From contig JAUIRK010000217.1 in assembly GCA_030549495.1 (NCBI GenBank), positions 36,316 to 100,315 of the forward strand: a DNA stretch of 64,000 nt, given 5' to 3'. Within the stretch, counting starts at the first letter, position 1. Every line of letters begins with the position of its first letter. Below, piece by piece: positions 11,486-22,419 of the stretch. This DNA comes from Nectonema munidae (Eukaryota; Nematomorpha; Nectonematoida; Nectonematidae). A program made the translations under genes and the position numbers. The notes beneath the pieces are model-generated. The model was given only the letters and a program-made list of their open reading frames with translations, was not told the origin of the DNA and ran no database searches.

Positions 11486-12013
11486 TAGAGGTGTATCGAA
11501 TATCCGCATTGGCATATGCATATGCGGATTATCCGCAAAAATTTTACATCCTCATCCGCGGATTTTTTTCATGTTAACATCCGCATCCTTAATTTAAATT
11601 TTTTACATTATAGCTACTTTTCTCGATCCGAGATTCAAAAGTAAATTGTTCACCTTTTTTGAAATAACAAATAAAGTAAAAACTTTCCTTTTGAATTTAT
11701 ATGATGAGAAAAAGATTGATAACACTGGTCAACAATTTTTTACTTTCTGAATGTTGTCTAGATTTCTACAAGTGAATTAGGGTATTCCGGCACTGCTGAA
11801 TCAGGAAATGGCATCCGTTTTTCTCCTTCAGGTCAGGTTTTTGGGTTAGTTTGTTTTGAAAAAATTAGATTTTGTGAAAAAATAATTAAATTTTTTTTGT
11901 TTTATTAGCTGTTTTTTTTAAACACATCTTTTCCTAAAAATTTTTTTAAAAAAAAAAAATGTTTTCCCCACAACATTTTTTTATTATATGAGAGAAACAT
12001 ATATTTTTGTCCT

Positions 12014-12583
12014 TTGTGGGGGGGGGATTGGAAAAGGGGAAGGAAAAAGGAATTTTGGTTTTGCGTCCTCCCTTTTCAATTTTTGGGGTTTGATTTTTTT
12101 TTTTTTTTCTCTTCTGGAGTGTTGGGGGGGGGGGTTTCTCTTGTCTTCCCCCAGGGGGGCGCCCCCCCTGCGTCCGCCCCCCCCCCCCTCCTGGTCTCCT
12201 TCCCTCTCCTTTCTTTCTTGGGTGGTCCCCCCTCTCCGCCTTTTTTTTTTTGAACGTGGTTTGGGGGGGGATGGGTTTGGGGGAGAAGGAGGGGGGGGTT
12301 GTTGGTTGGTTTTGTTGGGGGGTTGGTTTGTGGAGGGGGTGTGGTGTGGGGTTGGGTGGGGTTTGGTGGTTTTTGTTTTGTTTTTTTTTTGGAAAGTCAT
12401 TACCAACACATTTCAAGTTTCCCCTTCCTCCTTCTTTTTTTTGGTTTTGTATTTTGGTTGTTTTGTGGGGTGTGGGGGGTGGGGGGGATGGGAGGTGGCA
12501 AATTAACTGCTTTTTCTGGAGCTGGGAAAGAAGGAAAGTGAGGGAGGAGTTTTGGGGTGGTGGGTGGGGGGGGGGGGGGGGTG

Positions 12584-12612
<29 letters not shown>
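12014..12612. repeat. G/T- and C-homopolymer block
   Basis: A 600-bp block is made largely of runs of G, C and T, ending in long poly-G between about 12567 and 12612. All open frames here are artefacts of the low complexity (poly-Gly or poly-Pro). It abuts the KDWPVRE part of the fragment at 12640-13171 without a clean boundary. It is either a true repeat expansion or, more likely, low-quality consensus sequence. Confidence 0.8.
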
Positions 12613-12614
<2 letters not shown>

Positions 12615-12639
12615 ATTCCTCCCGAACAGGCCAGTCCTT

Positions 12640-13171
12640 CTTCGTGTAATGCTGAGCACGGTTCCTACTATCCCACATGCACAGAAAACATGGGTACTTG
12701 GTGAAGCCAGACTATTGTCCCAACAAAAAGTTCACCATCTTCAGGTCAACACAAATAAATCACTTATGATGATCATAACCAATTTTCTCCAGCACATACT
12801 TCTCCTTCAGTGTAGTCGAGTGAGCGATGGGTACAGAGGCAAACTGGTTGCCGTTGTGTAGCAGAACACATTACAGTGATCGCTTGCTGCGCAATATCAG
12901 CACAGTACACCAAGTCCTTCTCTTCAGAGAATCCAAACTTCAGACTCCTCTTGCCGTTGGTCCACCCACGCAGAGTCTCGGTGCATGCTTTGCACACCAT
13001 GTGTGGCGCCCAAGCTTTATCCTGGTCACCAAGTTTAATACCAAAATAAGCATGGTAAGCACGCCTTATGTAACTTGTGACTGGCTTCCTATTAGGAGCA
13101 ATGGTGTATTCTCCACCTATGTAGCAAAATACATCGGTCTTATTTCTGCACGATCTTCTGGTAGAAGCCAT
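12640..13171 (-). pseudogene. Fragments of a multi-copy protein family of unknown function
   Basis: The minus strand starts MASTRRSCRNKTDVFCYIG at 13171, continues through RRAYHAYFGIKLGDQDKAWA and HMVCKACTETLRGWTNGKRS, and further down has WDSRNRAQHYTKKDWPVREE near 12630-12680. I know this architecture as a protein family repeated in many invertebrate genomes, with a Cys-rich N terminus (CYxGEYT, CxxC) and a conserved KDWPVRE block; I do not know its function, and high copy number suggests it is carried by a mobile element. About 300 residues normally lying between the two blocks are missing or scrambled. It sits inside the hAT at 11486-13889. Confidence 0.6.
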
Positions 13172-14012
13172 ATCATTCATCCACAAAACAAAAATAGGTA
13201 CAAATTAGTCATAAATTTGCGCATGTAGGTATTGTACATTCTTCAGAGTTCGTTATTTCAAGAAATACAACTTTTTACCTGAATACTTCTTGTCATTAAA
13301 ATAATTATTTCCAATCAAATCAATTATTTGACATGACATTTTACCCCCACCAACTTCTAAAATGCTCCACACATGCGTACATGTGAACAAAAATATAAAA
13401 AACGACATGTGGCCATATCTCAAAAACTTGATGATTGAACAAAACTAATGTGAGTTTTGGATTAGCGATAGATTCGTCCTAAATAGTTAAAATGAGAAAA
13501 AATTTGTTGTTGCAGTAATAGTAGCATAGAAGTAAAAAGTTGCAAAAAATGAAGAAAAGTGCTAATGAAGTTTAAACTTGATAACTTTTTTTTCTTTCTT
13601 TGAATGAAGCTATCAACTCTATTCTAAACTCTAGTAGTGAAGAAGAAAACGAGAAAGAAAATAAATTTTCTGATTTAGGTTTTTTTTACATTGGTGAATT
13701 AAAAAACAGTAAAAAATGTAAAAAAGGGATTAAATTAGTAAGATACTGTAAAATATAAAACAATTTTTCAAAAATATTTAATATCCGCATTCGCATAAAA
13801 ATTTATTTTGGATATCCGTATCTACGAGGATGTCAAATCTAATATCCGCATCGGCGGATGTAAAAAAATTCACATCCGATACATCTCTAGTTGTAACTAA
13901 TACAAGTTTCTTTTTCCGAAATTTAACTCTTAGAGAAAGGTGTTCAAATATTGGAATTTTTTGTTTAGATTTACTTTGATTATACCATTCTTACTTTAAC
14001 TTTATATTATTC

Positions 14013-14220
14013 CGTTTTAAATTTGTCCTTTTGCATTTTAATTTCGTCCTTTTCCCTTTAAGTTCTTCTCTTTTCAGTTTAAGTTTGTCTTTTTCCAACT
14101 CTATTTGAAAGTTACATTAAACTTAAAGTGAAAAGGATGAACTTAAATTGGGAAAGACGAAATTAAAACAGGAGAAGACGAACTTGATTTGGAAAAAGAC
14201 AAACTTGAAGTAGAAATGGT
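14013..14220. repeat. Inverted 21-bp minisatellite
   Basis: Left half (14013-14100) has about four 21-bp units of the form TTTAAGTTTGTCTTTTTCC; the right half (14118-14220) has about four reverse-complement units. Together they make a palindrome with a short centre near 14110. Read on the plus strand, the right half spells a seven-residue repeat: KDELKLG, KDEIKTG, EDELDLE, KDKLEVE. The same 21-bp logic recurs at 59.15-59.31 kb. It lies between the two halves of piggyBac copy A. Confidence 0.8.
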
Positions 14221-14519
14221 GTTGGTCTAAAAAAAGTTTATTATATGTAGTTTGAGTTTCATTCTCAATATCTCAAAATTTAGTTTTTAAATAAGTATGA
14301 ATTTGTTGAAAAGATTGCACTTTTTATTTACAAACTTTTTGACGGTAACTATTTTTAGAAATGAACTTATGTCTTATGAAATTTATGCTACTGTTATAGA
14401 AAATTCTGCATTATGGATTTCCTCTTGCTTGCTTGCTTCATATTGACGAGTATAGAGATCAACACTTAGACATAAAATATCTTTCTTTTCACAAAAAATG
14501 GAGAGCCTTTTCTCAAAAA

Positions 14520-15620
14520 AGCTTTGAATAGAGACATTTTTCTTTTGAATCACAAATTCATTTATTTCGACAACAGAAGTCAAAGAAGTTCAACCGATAA
14601 AATTTCTGCTATCCGCTTTTTACATGATCATTTTTTTCGAACGTGTAGCAAATATTTCACTCCTCAAGACTTCATCACAATTTACGAGCAACTTATAAAC
14701 TTCATTGAAAATTTTGATTAATCAAAGCCTGGCCACCATGGCATAAAATGTTATCATTGTAACGATGCTCTAACTTTTTACATTTTCCAGCCTGAAATCT
14801 ATGTACCTGGGTTAGCTAACGAAAATTTCTTTTCTTTTCGAGAAATTTGTTAAACGTTTAGTTTTAAGCTCGAATTTACCGAAAGGGTGTGGTATATACA
14901 CTGACCGCTTTTTTGCATCGCATAATCTATATAAATGGGCCAAAGGCAATGGATATACTATTTGTGGAACAGTTAAGGCTAGAAGAAAGTTTATGCCTCA
15001 CCTAATTACGCCTAACTATCTAAAAGATTTGAAACTTGCCGAATGCGAGAGTAAGTTTCTTCTATACACCGAGCATGCTTCGCTAACTGTTTATATACCT
15101 CACAAGCACGCGAAAAAAACTTCAAAGTAGTATATATCCTTTCATCCCAACACCTTGGTAAAAAAGAGCTGAAAGGCGAACGCAGTACACCGGAAACTAT
15201 CCTAGAGTATAACAAGTTCAAATCCGGTGTTGATATATCTTTTTTTCCTTAGAGAGTTTACATGTTACAAACCTTCTAGGAAATAGCCTTTTTTGCTCTT
15301 TAGCAATTATATTAATATTTTTGCAGCATAATTCTCCTGAACAGTTTCCATCTTCCCGCAAAAGTGGAAGGTAGTATTTTTTTGAGAGATTTATCCCTCA
15401 AACTTGGCCAGATTTCAATGAAAGTCAGACTGAATGATCCTCTTAGTCATGGAGTCACTAGAGATTTGATTAGATTTTTTGGTGTTGAAGAAGATGCTAT
15501 AGTTCCTACCACATCTCCTGGGTATTGTTATTTATCTGCCTGCCAGCCTAAGAAATGAGGAACAAGAAAATGTCATATATGTAAAGCCCATACAAAAATT
15601 AGTTTTTCATATTTTTATCA
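14520..15620 (+). pseudogene. piggyBac transposase, central and C-terminal pieces (copy A)
   Basis: Readable pieces in several frames include STDKISAIRFLHDHFF, ITIYEQLINF (family form: TIDEQLVxFRG), SKPGHHGIKCYH (KPxKYGIKxW), then ILEYNKFKSGVDIS (the third catalytic Asp region, YNxxKGGVD) and a tail with RKCHICKAHT, part of the C-terminal cysteine-rich finger. The first catalytic Asp position reads Tyr here. The order and wording follow copy B. Stops and frame changes make it inactive. Confidence 0.75.
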
Positions 15621-16889
15621 TGTATTCTTATTTTGAAAAGTTTGTGTTTGTTTATAATTGTGTGCGCCATTTAATCTGCTTCCATTTTTTTACATATAGC
15701 TTGTGTTAATTTTTGCTTTTTTTATAATAAAAGTTTTCAAAAGTTGAAATCATGTTAATTTTTTCTTCTTATGTAAAATTGAAGTTTTTTGAAAGATTTT
15801 CTGCGCTTTCGATAAATTTGCCACGCAGTTAATCCCATGTATTTACTTACAAATCAAAAAAAGGAGCGACAAGAAAAGACGGTAAATGTAATGAACCAAT
15901 TTGTTGGAATGATACAAAATATAAGTTTCAAAATAATGATTAGACTTTTTTCATTCTTATTCGTATATCAATTTGTCAAAAGTATTCTTTTTATTTCTTT
16001 TATGTGTCTGATAAATATTCAAACATGTTTTTCAAAATTTGAAATTTTTTTATAGATGGCGTTAATTTTTTGAACATGTTCAGATAAGGACGTGGTATTT
16101 CTTTTAAGAAACGAAAGACGATAAATTTCATGAATTTAGACCATTTGAAGAATTTACATTGTGTTTTTATATTAGGTTTCATATTAAATAGTTGATGAGA
16201 CTCTGAGGATTTGAGCTCATGTAAAACTCCCGTTATGTCTTGCGGGGGTCTTCAATTGTTTTTTATCACTGTCTCCCCATTTGGCAATTTCAATTCCTAA
16301 AAAGACATTTCCTATTTCATTAAAAATGTTGTATCATCTTTTTAAAACATTTTTTGTCTCCCAGTTCAACCTTAAAAAGGAAAATCTTAAGAAAAGTTCT
16401 CCACTTTGCCGCCTTTCTTCTTAATCTTTCCTTTAATCTTTTTCATGCCACTAATAATAATGAGATTATTTTGAAAAACTATATTATTTTATTTTTTAGC
16501 TATAAGAAAAAGAAAAAATGCTTATAATTTTTTCCAGTCAAAATATGAAGACGTTCCCATATGGTAACATCTATTTTAAAATAAGTTTTATTTTTAACAT
16601 ATCGTATGTTTATTGAATTTTTTTATTTTAATAAATATTTAATGAAATTGAAAATAATGTACTCGCACGTCAAAAAAAGCAAAAATCACCTCTCATTTAT
16701 GAAAATAAAAAACAATTATTTTTTTTGAAGTATATACAATATGGACTTTTAGCCAAGTTTTTCAAATTATCAAAAACTACAATAAATGTGTCTCATATCA
16801 ATCAACAAAATGTGTTCCTACGTGGGTAATGATAAAAATGCTCTCTTATGAATTTCTCGAAAAAATGCCAAGATCTTTATTTTAATAAG
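15621..16889. other. AT-rich intergenic DNA, no gene
   Basis: Nothing coding is recognised. TATAGATGGCGTTAA at 16051-16065, preceded by a TTCAAA-rich stretch, recurs at 19889-19903, near the 3' end of piggyBac copy B. Confidence 0.45.
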
Positions 16890-17440
16890 AACAATACTCC
16901 CTTTTTTTCTATCTTAGTTAAATATGTTGGAGTTTATTTCACTCTTAAATTGAATTGGAAAACTAATTTTGACAAAAAAAATCGACAAATGTTTCCTATT
17001 ATTTTCTAAAATTAAGGGTATCACTAACTTTAAGTGGCCCAATCACTTTCTTTTTTCTAAAACTTTATTGTTTAATGTGATCCTTCCTTCTTTTACATAT
17101 GGCATCTCTCCGTGGGGTTTAATCTTTAAATATAAAAATTATTTATATAGTTTTAGTACTCTTTTTACTCTTTTTTAAGGCACTCTCTAAGATGTACCAA
17201 TTCTACACCGAATACACTTATTTCTATCACATCTCTTATTCCAGCTCCATTTTATCTTCTAGGAAAACTAATTTTAACAAGAAAGCTCTCATTTATTTTA
17301 AAAATCTTAGTTTCAACAATTTTGGACTCCCTTACTTCCCTCTCTAGAACTTTCCCAAAAATATTTGACCACTTAATACTAACCTCTCGGTTCAAACTTC
17401 AGTATGCTCTTCAAAAACAAGCATTTAAACTTAAAAAATA
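16890..17440 (+). mobile_element. LINE scrap, end of a reverse transcriptase (Jockey/R1/I group)
   Basis: Pieces read KYVGVYFTLKLNWKTNFDKK, then NVILPSFTYGISPWGLIF, then NFNKKALIYFKNL. The first is the KYLGVxxDxKLxWxxHI motif just after the reverse transcriptase palm, the second the VxPxLTYGxxxWG motif. Frame changes separate them. Neither the nuclease nor the palm is present. It is an old 5'-truncated copy. Confidence 0.55.
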
Positions 17441-19039
17441 TATATTTTGCATACTGCTTGACAAATGAAAGTAGCATCCTAAATATTTTACTTCAGGAAT
17501 TTTCTTAAAAAGTAAAACACGTTTAAAGTTTATAATAAATTTTTTGAAGCAGAAATAATATCTGTTTCGAAGTCTCCTGTTATACTCTTTATAGTCTTTA
17601 GTTTTTCAGGATTAATTACATTTTTCAAACAGTGAAAAAATTTTCTAAATTGTAAAAAATAAAAATATGAAGGATTAGATTTAAATTAAAACTAATCAAT
17701 TTACTTTTACGTTTATTCCTTTTTATCACAAGCAAAAAGATTCCTTTCCGGTTCTTTCTTATACGTCTTAGTATGCTTCGCTGGCTTTTCCTTCTATGCT
17801 GACTAATGATAAGTTATCTCTAAATTTAATTTCAAAATAATGCTGACTTAACAAAGCATTGGTGCGATATTTATTCAACTTTGACAACAAACAAGTAAAG
17901 AAAAGGCATTACAAAAAATATAAAATGATTATTTACGAAAATTGTTATTTGAAATTTTCTTTTAATGCTACTGTTCCAAAAATAAAATGTGATTATACTT
18001 ATTTTAAATAAAATTTTTACAGGTGTATTTTGCTTGTACTCTTCGAAGTGTACATTGAATCAACCATAATACTTTTATAAAACTTCTGCATATTTTCATT
18101 GCTCTTTACATGATTGTGGGGGATCCTTTTGAAAATGGTATCTTGACACTCTTTATTAAAGATTATTTTAAAAACGCAAATTATAATATTAAAGTTTTAT
18201 CAAAGTATGTTAGTATAAAGGTAGTAGGTTCATATGCAATTTATTAATACTTACTCTTGTTTTACAATTTGTAAACAAGCATCGTTTGAAGTAAACTAGC
18301 ATAAAGGATTGAGGATTAAATTTAAATGGACATGTAAAGACTCTTCTTTAACATAAATTAAAAGGACTACTATATCAAGGCTTCATCAAGTGATGAATTA
18401 AAGTCATTGTTTAAGCAAATAATCTTTTGTGAAAAAAATATATTATGATAAACGTTAAATGTCTTCTTAAAACAAAATTAAAAGTTTTGAATAAAATATG
18501 TAAATCAATAATGGTTATTGAATATGCTACAATATAAAAACTTGTAATATTTTGGCCTACTATTTATAAATAGCATGACAAGTTCTTATTGTGCAGTAAT
18601 ATAACTTCATAATTGAATTTCCTTATAATTCCATCGAAAGAAAAAATATTTGAGAATATGGAAAGAGTATAATAATGGAAAGAAGTGACGGAGAGAGAGG
18701 AGAGCTACTGCAAACATCCCATGCTGCGCGAGAGAGGTGCAATACTATAATTAATCATGTCAGATAATATGTGAGTCCCGCAAATGTCCGAGAACCGTCG
18801 CAGAGTCGGAGAGAAAATGCCATAAATCCTACTCGAAAGATGTGATAAAAATTAAAATGTTTGAGCCTAACTTTTACCTCCGCTCCGACAACTTTTTTTC
18901 GTTAATTTTTTTTAATACCGACGCTTACTACTACATCGCATCAACGGATAAGCCTGGGTCGATCTATCGCTCTAGGCCAATTTTCTCAATAGCCTCTCTT
19001 CATCCATCAAAATCTCAACAGAATTTAAATAAGAGATAG
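17441..19039. other. Intergenic DNA, no gene
   Basis: AT-rich to about 18.65 kb, then a less AT-rich patch (18660-19040) with short purine runs (GAGAGAGAGG). The 65-codon open frame inside that patch has no recognisable motif. Confidence 0.45.
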
Positions 19040-19107
19040 CATTACCTAACCATCCAACAATGTGTATGAGCAAAATCTCATTACCTAACCCTCCAACAAT
19101 GTATATG
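19040..19107. repeat. Short direct repeat, 39-bp period
   Basis: CATTACCTAACC followed by one variable base and TCCAACAATGT occurs at 19040-19068 and 19079-19107. It lies just upstream of a SINE-like unit. Confidence 0.75.
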
Positions 19108-19154
19108 TTGAGAAATGTGTGCTACTTCAATTCATAGGTAAATGAAGATCATCA

Positions 19155-19330
19155 AGGCTAAGCTAACCGTTAACCGCTAGTTGGTTGGCACACGCACAAA
19201 TACTATATGGCAGTTCGAATCTTACGCCGACAACATCAAAGTAGGGTAGTTTGAACACACAAAGTGGAACTGATAGCCGAAACCGGTCTTTCACACAGTG
19301 TACGCTTAGTGATGATGATCAAGTGATTCC
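19155..19330 (+). repeat. tRNA-derived SINE-like unit
   Basis: TAACCGCTAGTTGGTTGGCA near 19171-19190 resembles a tRNA D arm and pol III A box, and GCAGTTCGAATCTTAC about 30 bases later resembles the T arm and B box. Spacing is tRNA-like but the stems do not pair well. A non-tRNA body with GTAGGGTAGTTTGAAC and GATAGCCGAAACCGG follows. No second copy is seen in the window, so repeat status is inferred. Confidence 0.45.
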
Positions 19331-19949
19331 TGCGTACCCAACGGTCACTTTTCTAGAACAAATCTGGCCTGTCCGTAATTCTCCATAATAAATCTAATTG
19401 GCCAGGGTGGACTCACACTTATTCGTATTCGTCCAGGAATTAACTGTTTCCCTCATAAGTCTATCTTTTATTCTGGTGCAAATACCTTTGCGACCCTTCC
19501 TATGTTTGAATGAGGGGTGTCGCTTAAAACATAGGCTAGTTAAATTATGTTATATTTTGTGATTTAAACAAAATTTTTGAAACAGTCCGATTTTCTATAA
19601 AACCGATTAGAAATAGTTTTTACTTTGCAAATTTTTTTAGTTCCTACATTTTATCATAAGTCTAAAAGTGTTCATCATCATCATTGATAAATATTGCTAT
19701 GAAACTACTCCACGATAAAACTAAAATGAAAATTGCAAGAAATTTTTCCATATCGAAATTTTTTCAGCACTATGTAAATTTCACTTTATTCTCAGGTCTT
19801 TTAAAAGTGGTATTTATATTTTTTTCATAACATGCATTCAAGCATTTGATTGAAAATTTGAAAAATATAAAAAATTTAGAACTTTTTGTATAGATGGCGT
19901 TAAAATTTTATGAAAATTAGGTATAATAAAAAAATTTTATAAGCAAAAA
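19331..19949. other. Intergenic DNA, no gene
   Basis: The first 200 bases are less AT-rich than the rest and may belong to the SINE body. The remainder is AT-rich and includes the second copy of TATAGATGGCGTTAA at 19889-19903. Confidence 0.4.
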
Positions 19950-21088
19950 ATAGAGTGGCAATTGAAAGGAAGTATCAGAAAGCAAATAAAAGCAGGAATT
20001 GCAAGTGAAGTTTGAATGGGCTTTGCAAATAAACTTGGAACAAGTTTTGCATTTTCTAGTAGATCGAATCTTTTTAGGAAGACAATTGAAGCAAAATCCT
20101 CTACGGTTAGATGATGATGGAACATCTACAGAATTAAATTCAAAAAATTAAAGAAGAGATTTTGTTTTCAAGTTGATTTGAGGTGTTGAAGCTCACACTT
20201 GCATTGACTCTTCACTCAGACACTTGGCAATTTTTTTCAGAAAAAGCTTTCTTGCGTTGTTTATTTTTGTTGGATAATCTTCAGGTGAATTATGTTTAGA
20301 GATTACATAAGCATTTAGACAAGACAGATCAAGATAGTTAGAAAAGGTTGGAACTGTTAGAAAAACAAGGTTGGAAAACTCTTGATACAAATTTTCTTGT
20401 ATGCCTCACAGTCCCGCAAACTGTGTAGTCTTTTGTCAGAGCCCACTTAGCAATTTCTAAAGAGGTAAAAAAACCTGTCCATAAAAATTTCGCACCCTTT
20501 TGGGAGATTGGTGTCATTGATTAGACTTTGAGAAATTTGAAAAGAAGAAAAGTATGTTTTATCAGGCAAACCAGTGATATAAATTTGAGGTTTCAAAAAG
20601 TAAAACGTTTCTGAATCACATAAATGATAAATTTTAAGGCCATAATGGTCAGGCTTCTTAGGATCATAGACTTTTAGTTTACATCCTCCTCTGAAACAAA
20701 CTAATTGTTCGTCAATTGTAACCGAAGAATTAGGTGTCCAGTACAAAGAAAACACGTCATAAAAGTGATCATGGAGCATTCGAATTGCTGAAAGCTTATC
20801 GCTAGGATTTCTTTGACGCTTATCATCAAAGCATAAAAAAATTTGAATTAAAAAAACATCTCTTGCTAGAGCAGCTTTCAGAAATGGGCTTCCGAATGAA
20901 TCATTATATAAATCAGTAACCTTGACTCTTTCATCCATACATTGACCGATATGAAGTAAGCATCCAAAATAAGCCAATAAATGGTGAGATTCAAACTTTT
21001 CAAAACAATATTTTAAATTAGGATGTTTTGGATGCTCTTTTCTAAAATAAAAAATGTTCAAGTAGTGTTTTATACTACTGCTATTCAA
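19950..21088 (-). pseudogene. piggyBac transposase, central and C-terminal parts (copy B)
   Basis: A 213-codon open frame (20447-21088) holds LLAYFGCLLHIGQ, DKLSAIRMLHDHFYDVF, the first catalytic aspartate in SVTIDEQLVCFRGG, and KPDHYGLKIYHL, all piggyBac (DDE_Tnp_1_7) signatures. It ends near CEIFMDRFFYLF, the second catalytic aspartate region (DNFFTS in most relatives). Beyond a frame change, LDLSCLNAYVISKHNSPED and a cysteine-rich finger (FCFNCLPKK...CKTCSKFICKAH) complete the C terminus at 19950-20390. Stops and shifts between pieces make it a pseudogene. Confidence 0.8.
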
Positions 21089-21453
21089 ATATCAAGAAGC
21101 CAAGGCACCGTTTTACTTGACTATTTTCCTATGGTACACTATCAAGTTACGTTTACCAAGATATTAGAGATTTATCACTATTTCAATTCAGTTAAATTGT
21201 TTCATTAGAAAACTTAAAATTATAATTCAAAATTAAAATATCTAAAATTAAATAAAAATATTTCATTTAGTTTATGCTTAGAATTCTATTTAGTTCAAAA
21301 ATGTTATTGAATAATGTCCTAATAAATATACGATCAACTATTATCTATAATTATATCTATATCGAAATTTGTATAATGAATACGTATGTGGACAAAAGTT
21401 TTTTGAAACCGAAATTATCATAAATCAAATAGTTTAGTAAACAAATTGTATAT

Positions 21454-21781
21454 CAGGGACGTGCAGAGGGGGGGGGGGTGCTTGGAGTGCTCAAGCACCT
21501 GCCCTTTTTTCTCCTGTTTTAAAATTGCCCTTTATAGAGGTATGTGTTCAGTACCCGCGCTAAAAAAATTATTAGGGGGGCTATGATGGGGCAATAAAAA
21601 TGTACATTATGGAAAAAATTTATTATCTTATCAGAAGAGGCTTGATCATTTACAGAGCATCAATAGTAATTGGTGTGTGAATACTGAATAGAGAAGAAAC
21701 ACATATTACACACATATAGACATATAACTTATATGAGACAGCTTGAGCACCTGCCCTTAAATAATTCTCTGCACGTCCCTG
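21454..21781. mobile_element. 328-bp hAT MITE with perfect 8-bp target duplication
   Basis: Ends are CAGGGACGTGCAGAG and its exact reverse complement. TTGTATAT flanks both sides (21446-21453 and 21782-21789). A 12-G run lies just inside the left end, and GCTCAAGCACCTGCCC occurs near the left end with a close copy (GCTTGAGCACCTGCCC) near the right. No ORF. The CAG start and 8-bp duplication put it in the hAT superfamily. It interrupts piggyBac copy B, so it is younger, and the perfect duplication suggests it is quite young. Confidence 0.92.
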
Positions 21782-22029
21782 TTGTATATAGCAATAAAAA
21801 CTTATGTATAGGCTTAACGTTTTCAAAAATATTTTTAAATTAAGTTTTAGTTCAAGCTACTTTGACCAAAACGAAATACCAAACACATAAATATAATAAA
21901 TTAAAACTTACTCATAATTGAGTTGCACTTTTAACTTTGTTTTCATGAATATAAAATTAACCATGCATTGAGTGAAGAACAGGTGGGGAATTTTTAAGAT
22001 GTCTGTTTCACCAGAAGCAAGACCTTTAG

Positions 22030-22230
22030 GACCAAGTGGCGCAGTTATGATGTCTAATATTCTCAGATAGAGTTCTTCCACGTGTGCTCGTAAAAGGCTC
22101 CCAACTATACTCTACTGGATCTGATGAAATCAAGTTATCATCTATTTTATTATCGCTTGAATCAAAACTAAGAAAAACTACTAAAAGTTTCATTCGAATC
22201 CGTTGTTTCTTCGAATAACGAACTTGAACT
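22030..22230 (-). pseudogene. piggyBac transposase, N-terminal piece (copy B)
   Basis: The minus strand reads LSFDSSDNKIDDNLISSDPV then EYSWEPF and ENIR; in the next frame ITAPLGPKGLASGETDIL and LFFTQCMVNFIFM follow. Copy A has the same landmarks (WEPF, NIR, PLGPKGE, LFFTQ). At least one frame change lies within it. A longer upstream open stretch to 22415 has no piggyBac likeness that I can see. Confidence 0.6.
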
Positions 22231-22419
22231 ATGTTGTATTTGATTTCAGCAGAGATGAAACAAAAATTATATTCTGAAGTGAATGAAGAAATCAACTCCG
22301 TTTCCTTGAACTTCAAATGTACAATGTTTGACACAATTCCAAACATGCATTTTGAAATTTCGCGTAATGGTTTTGAATAAGAACTTCGTAATGAAGGTTC
22401 ACAATGTGTAAACAATTTT

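Larger units (their letters stand above)
11486..13889. mobile_element. hAT element with exact ends and 8-bp target duplication
   Basis: The left end is TAGAGGTGTATCG and the right end CGATACATCTCTA inverted (ATCCGATACATCTCTA). GTTGTAAC flanks both sides (11478-11485 and 13890-13897), the 8-bp duplication typical of hAT. Subterminal repeats built on ATCCGCAT and CCGCGGAT lie inside both ends. Remains of coding sequence near 11610-11720 and 13600-13680 match, base for base over long runs, the BED-finger hAT at 31.9-33.8 kb (the FLDPRFKSK and SSEEENE regions). The middle has been replaced by foreign sequence at about 11730-13590. Confidence 0.88.
10396..15620 (+). mobile_element. piggyBac copy A, split by later insertions
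   Basis: Two transposase pieces in the same orientation, at 11099-11485 and about 14520-15620, belong to one piggyBac family that is shared with copy B at 19.9-22.3 kb. A hAT element sits exactly between them (11486-13889, 8-bp target duplication). A possible left end is TTAA followed by CACTAACCCGAAAG at 10392-10409; compare TTAA-CACTAGAAAG of the piggyBac at 27.2 kb. I could not find the matching right end, so the element ends are tentative. Confidence 0.6.
19950..22250 (-). mobile_element. piggyBac copy B, split by a hAT MITE
   Basis: Transposase pieces lie on the minus strand from about 22230 down to 19950: N-terminal part at 22030-22230, a long central frame at 20447-21088 and a C-terminal part at 19950-20390. 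A hAT MITE occupies 21454-21781. It is the same family as copy A on the plus strand, 5-8 kb away. TTAA-flanked ends were not found. It is inactive. Confidence 0.7.

Noticed and set aside
11946-12861. Several overlapping open frames of up to 237 codons with poly-Pro or poly-Gly
   Set aside because: They come from the G/T/C homopolymer block and exist on both strands at once; none has a real domain.
18842-19039. A 65-codon open frame in a less AT-rich patch
   Set aside because: No domain, no splice context and no known likeness; its length is expected by chance.
22026-22415. A 129-codon minus frame as a separate host gene
   Set aside because: Its C-terminal third is the piggyBac N terminus (EYSWEPF, NIR) shared with copy A; the rest is not distinctive.
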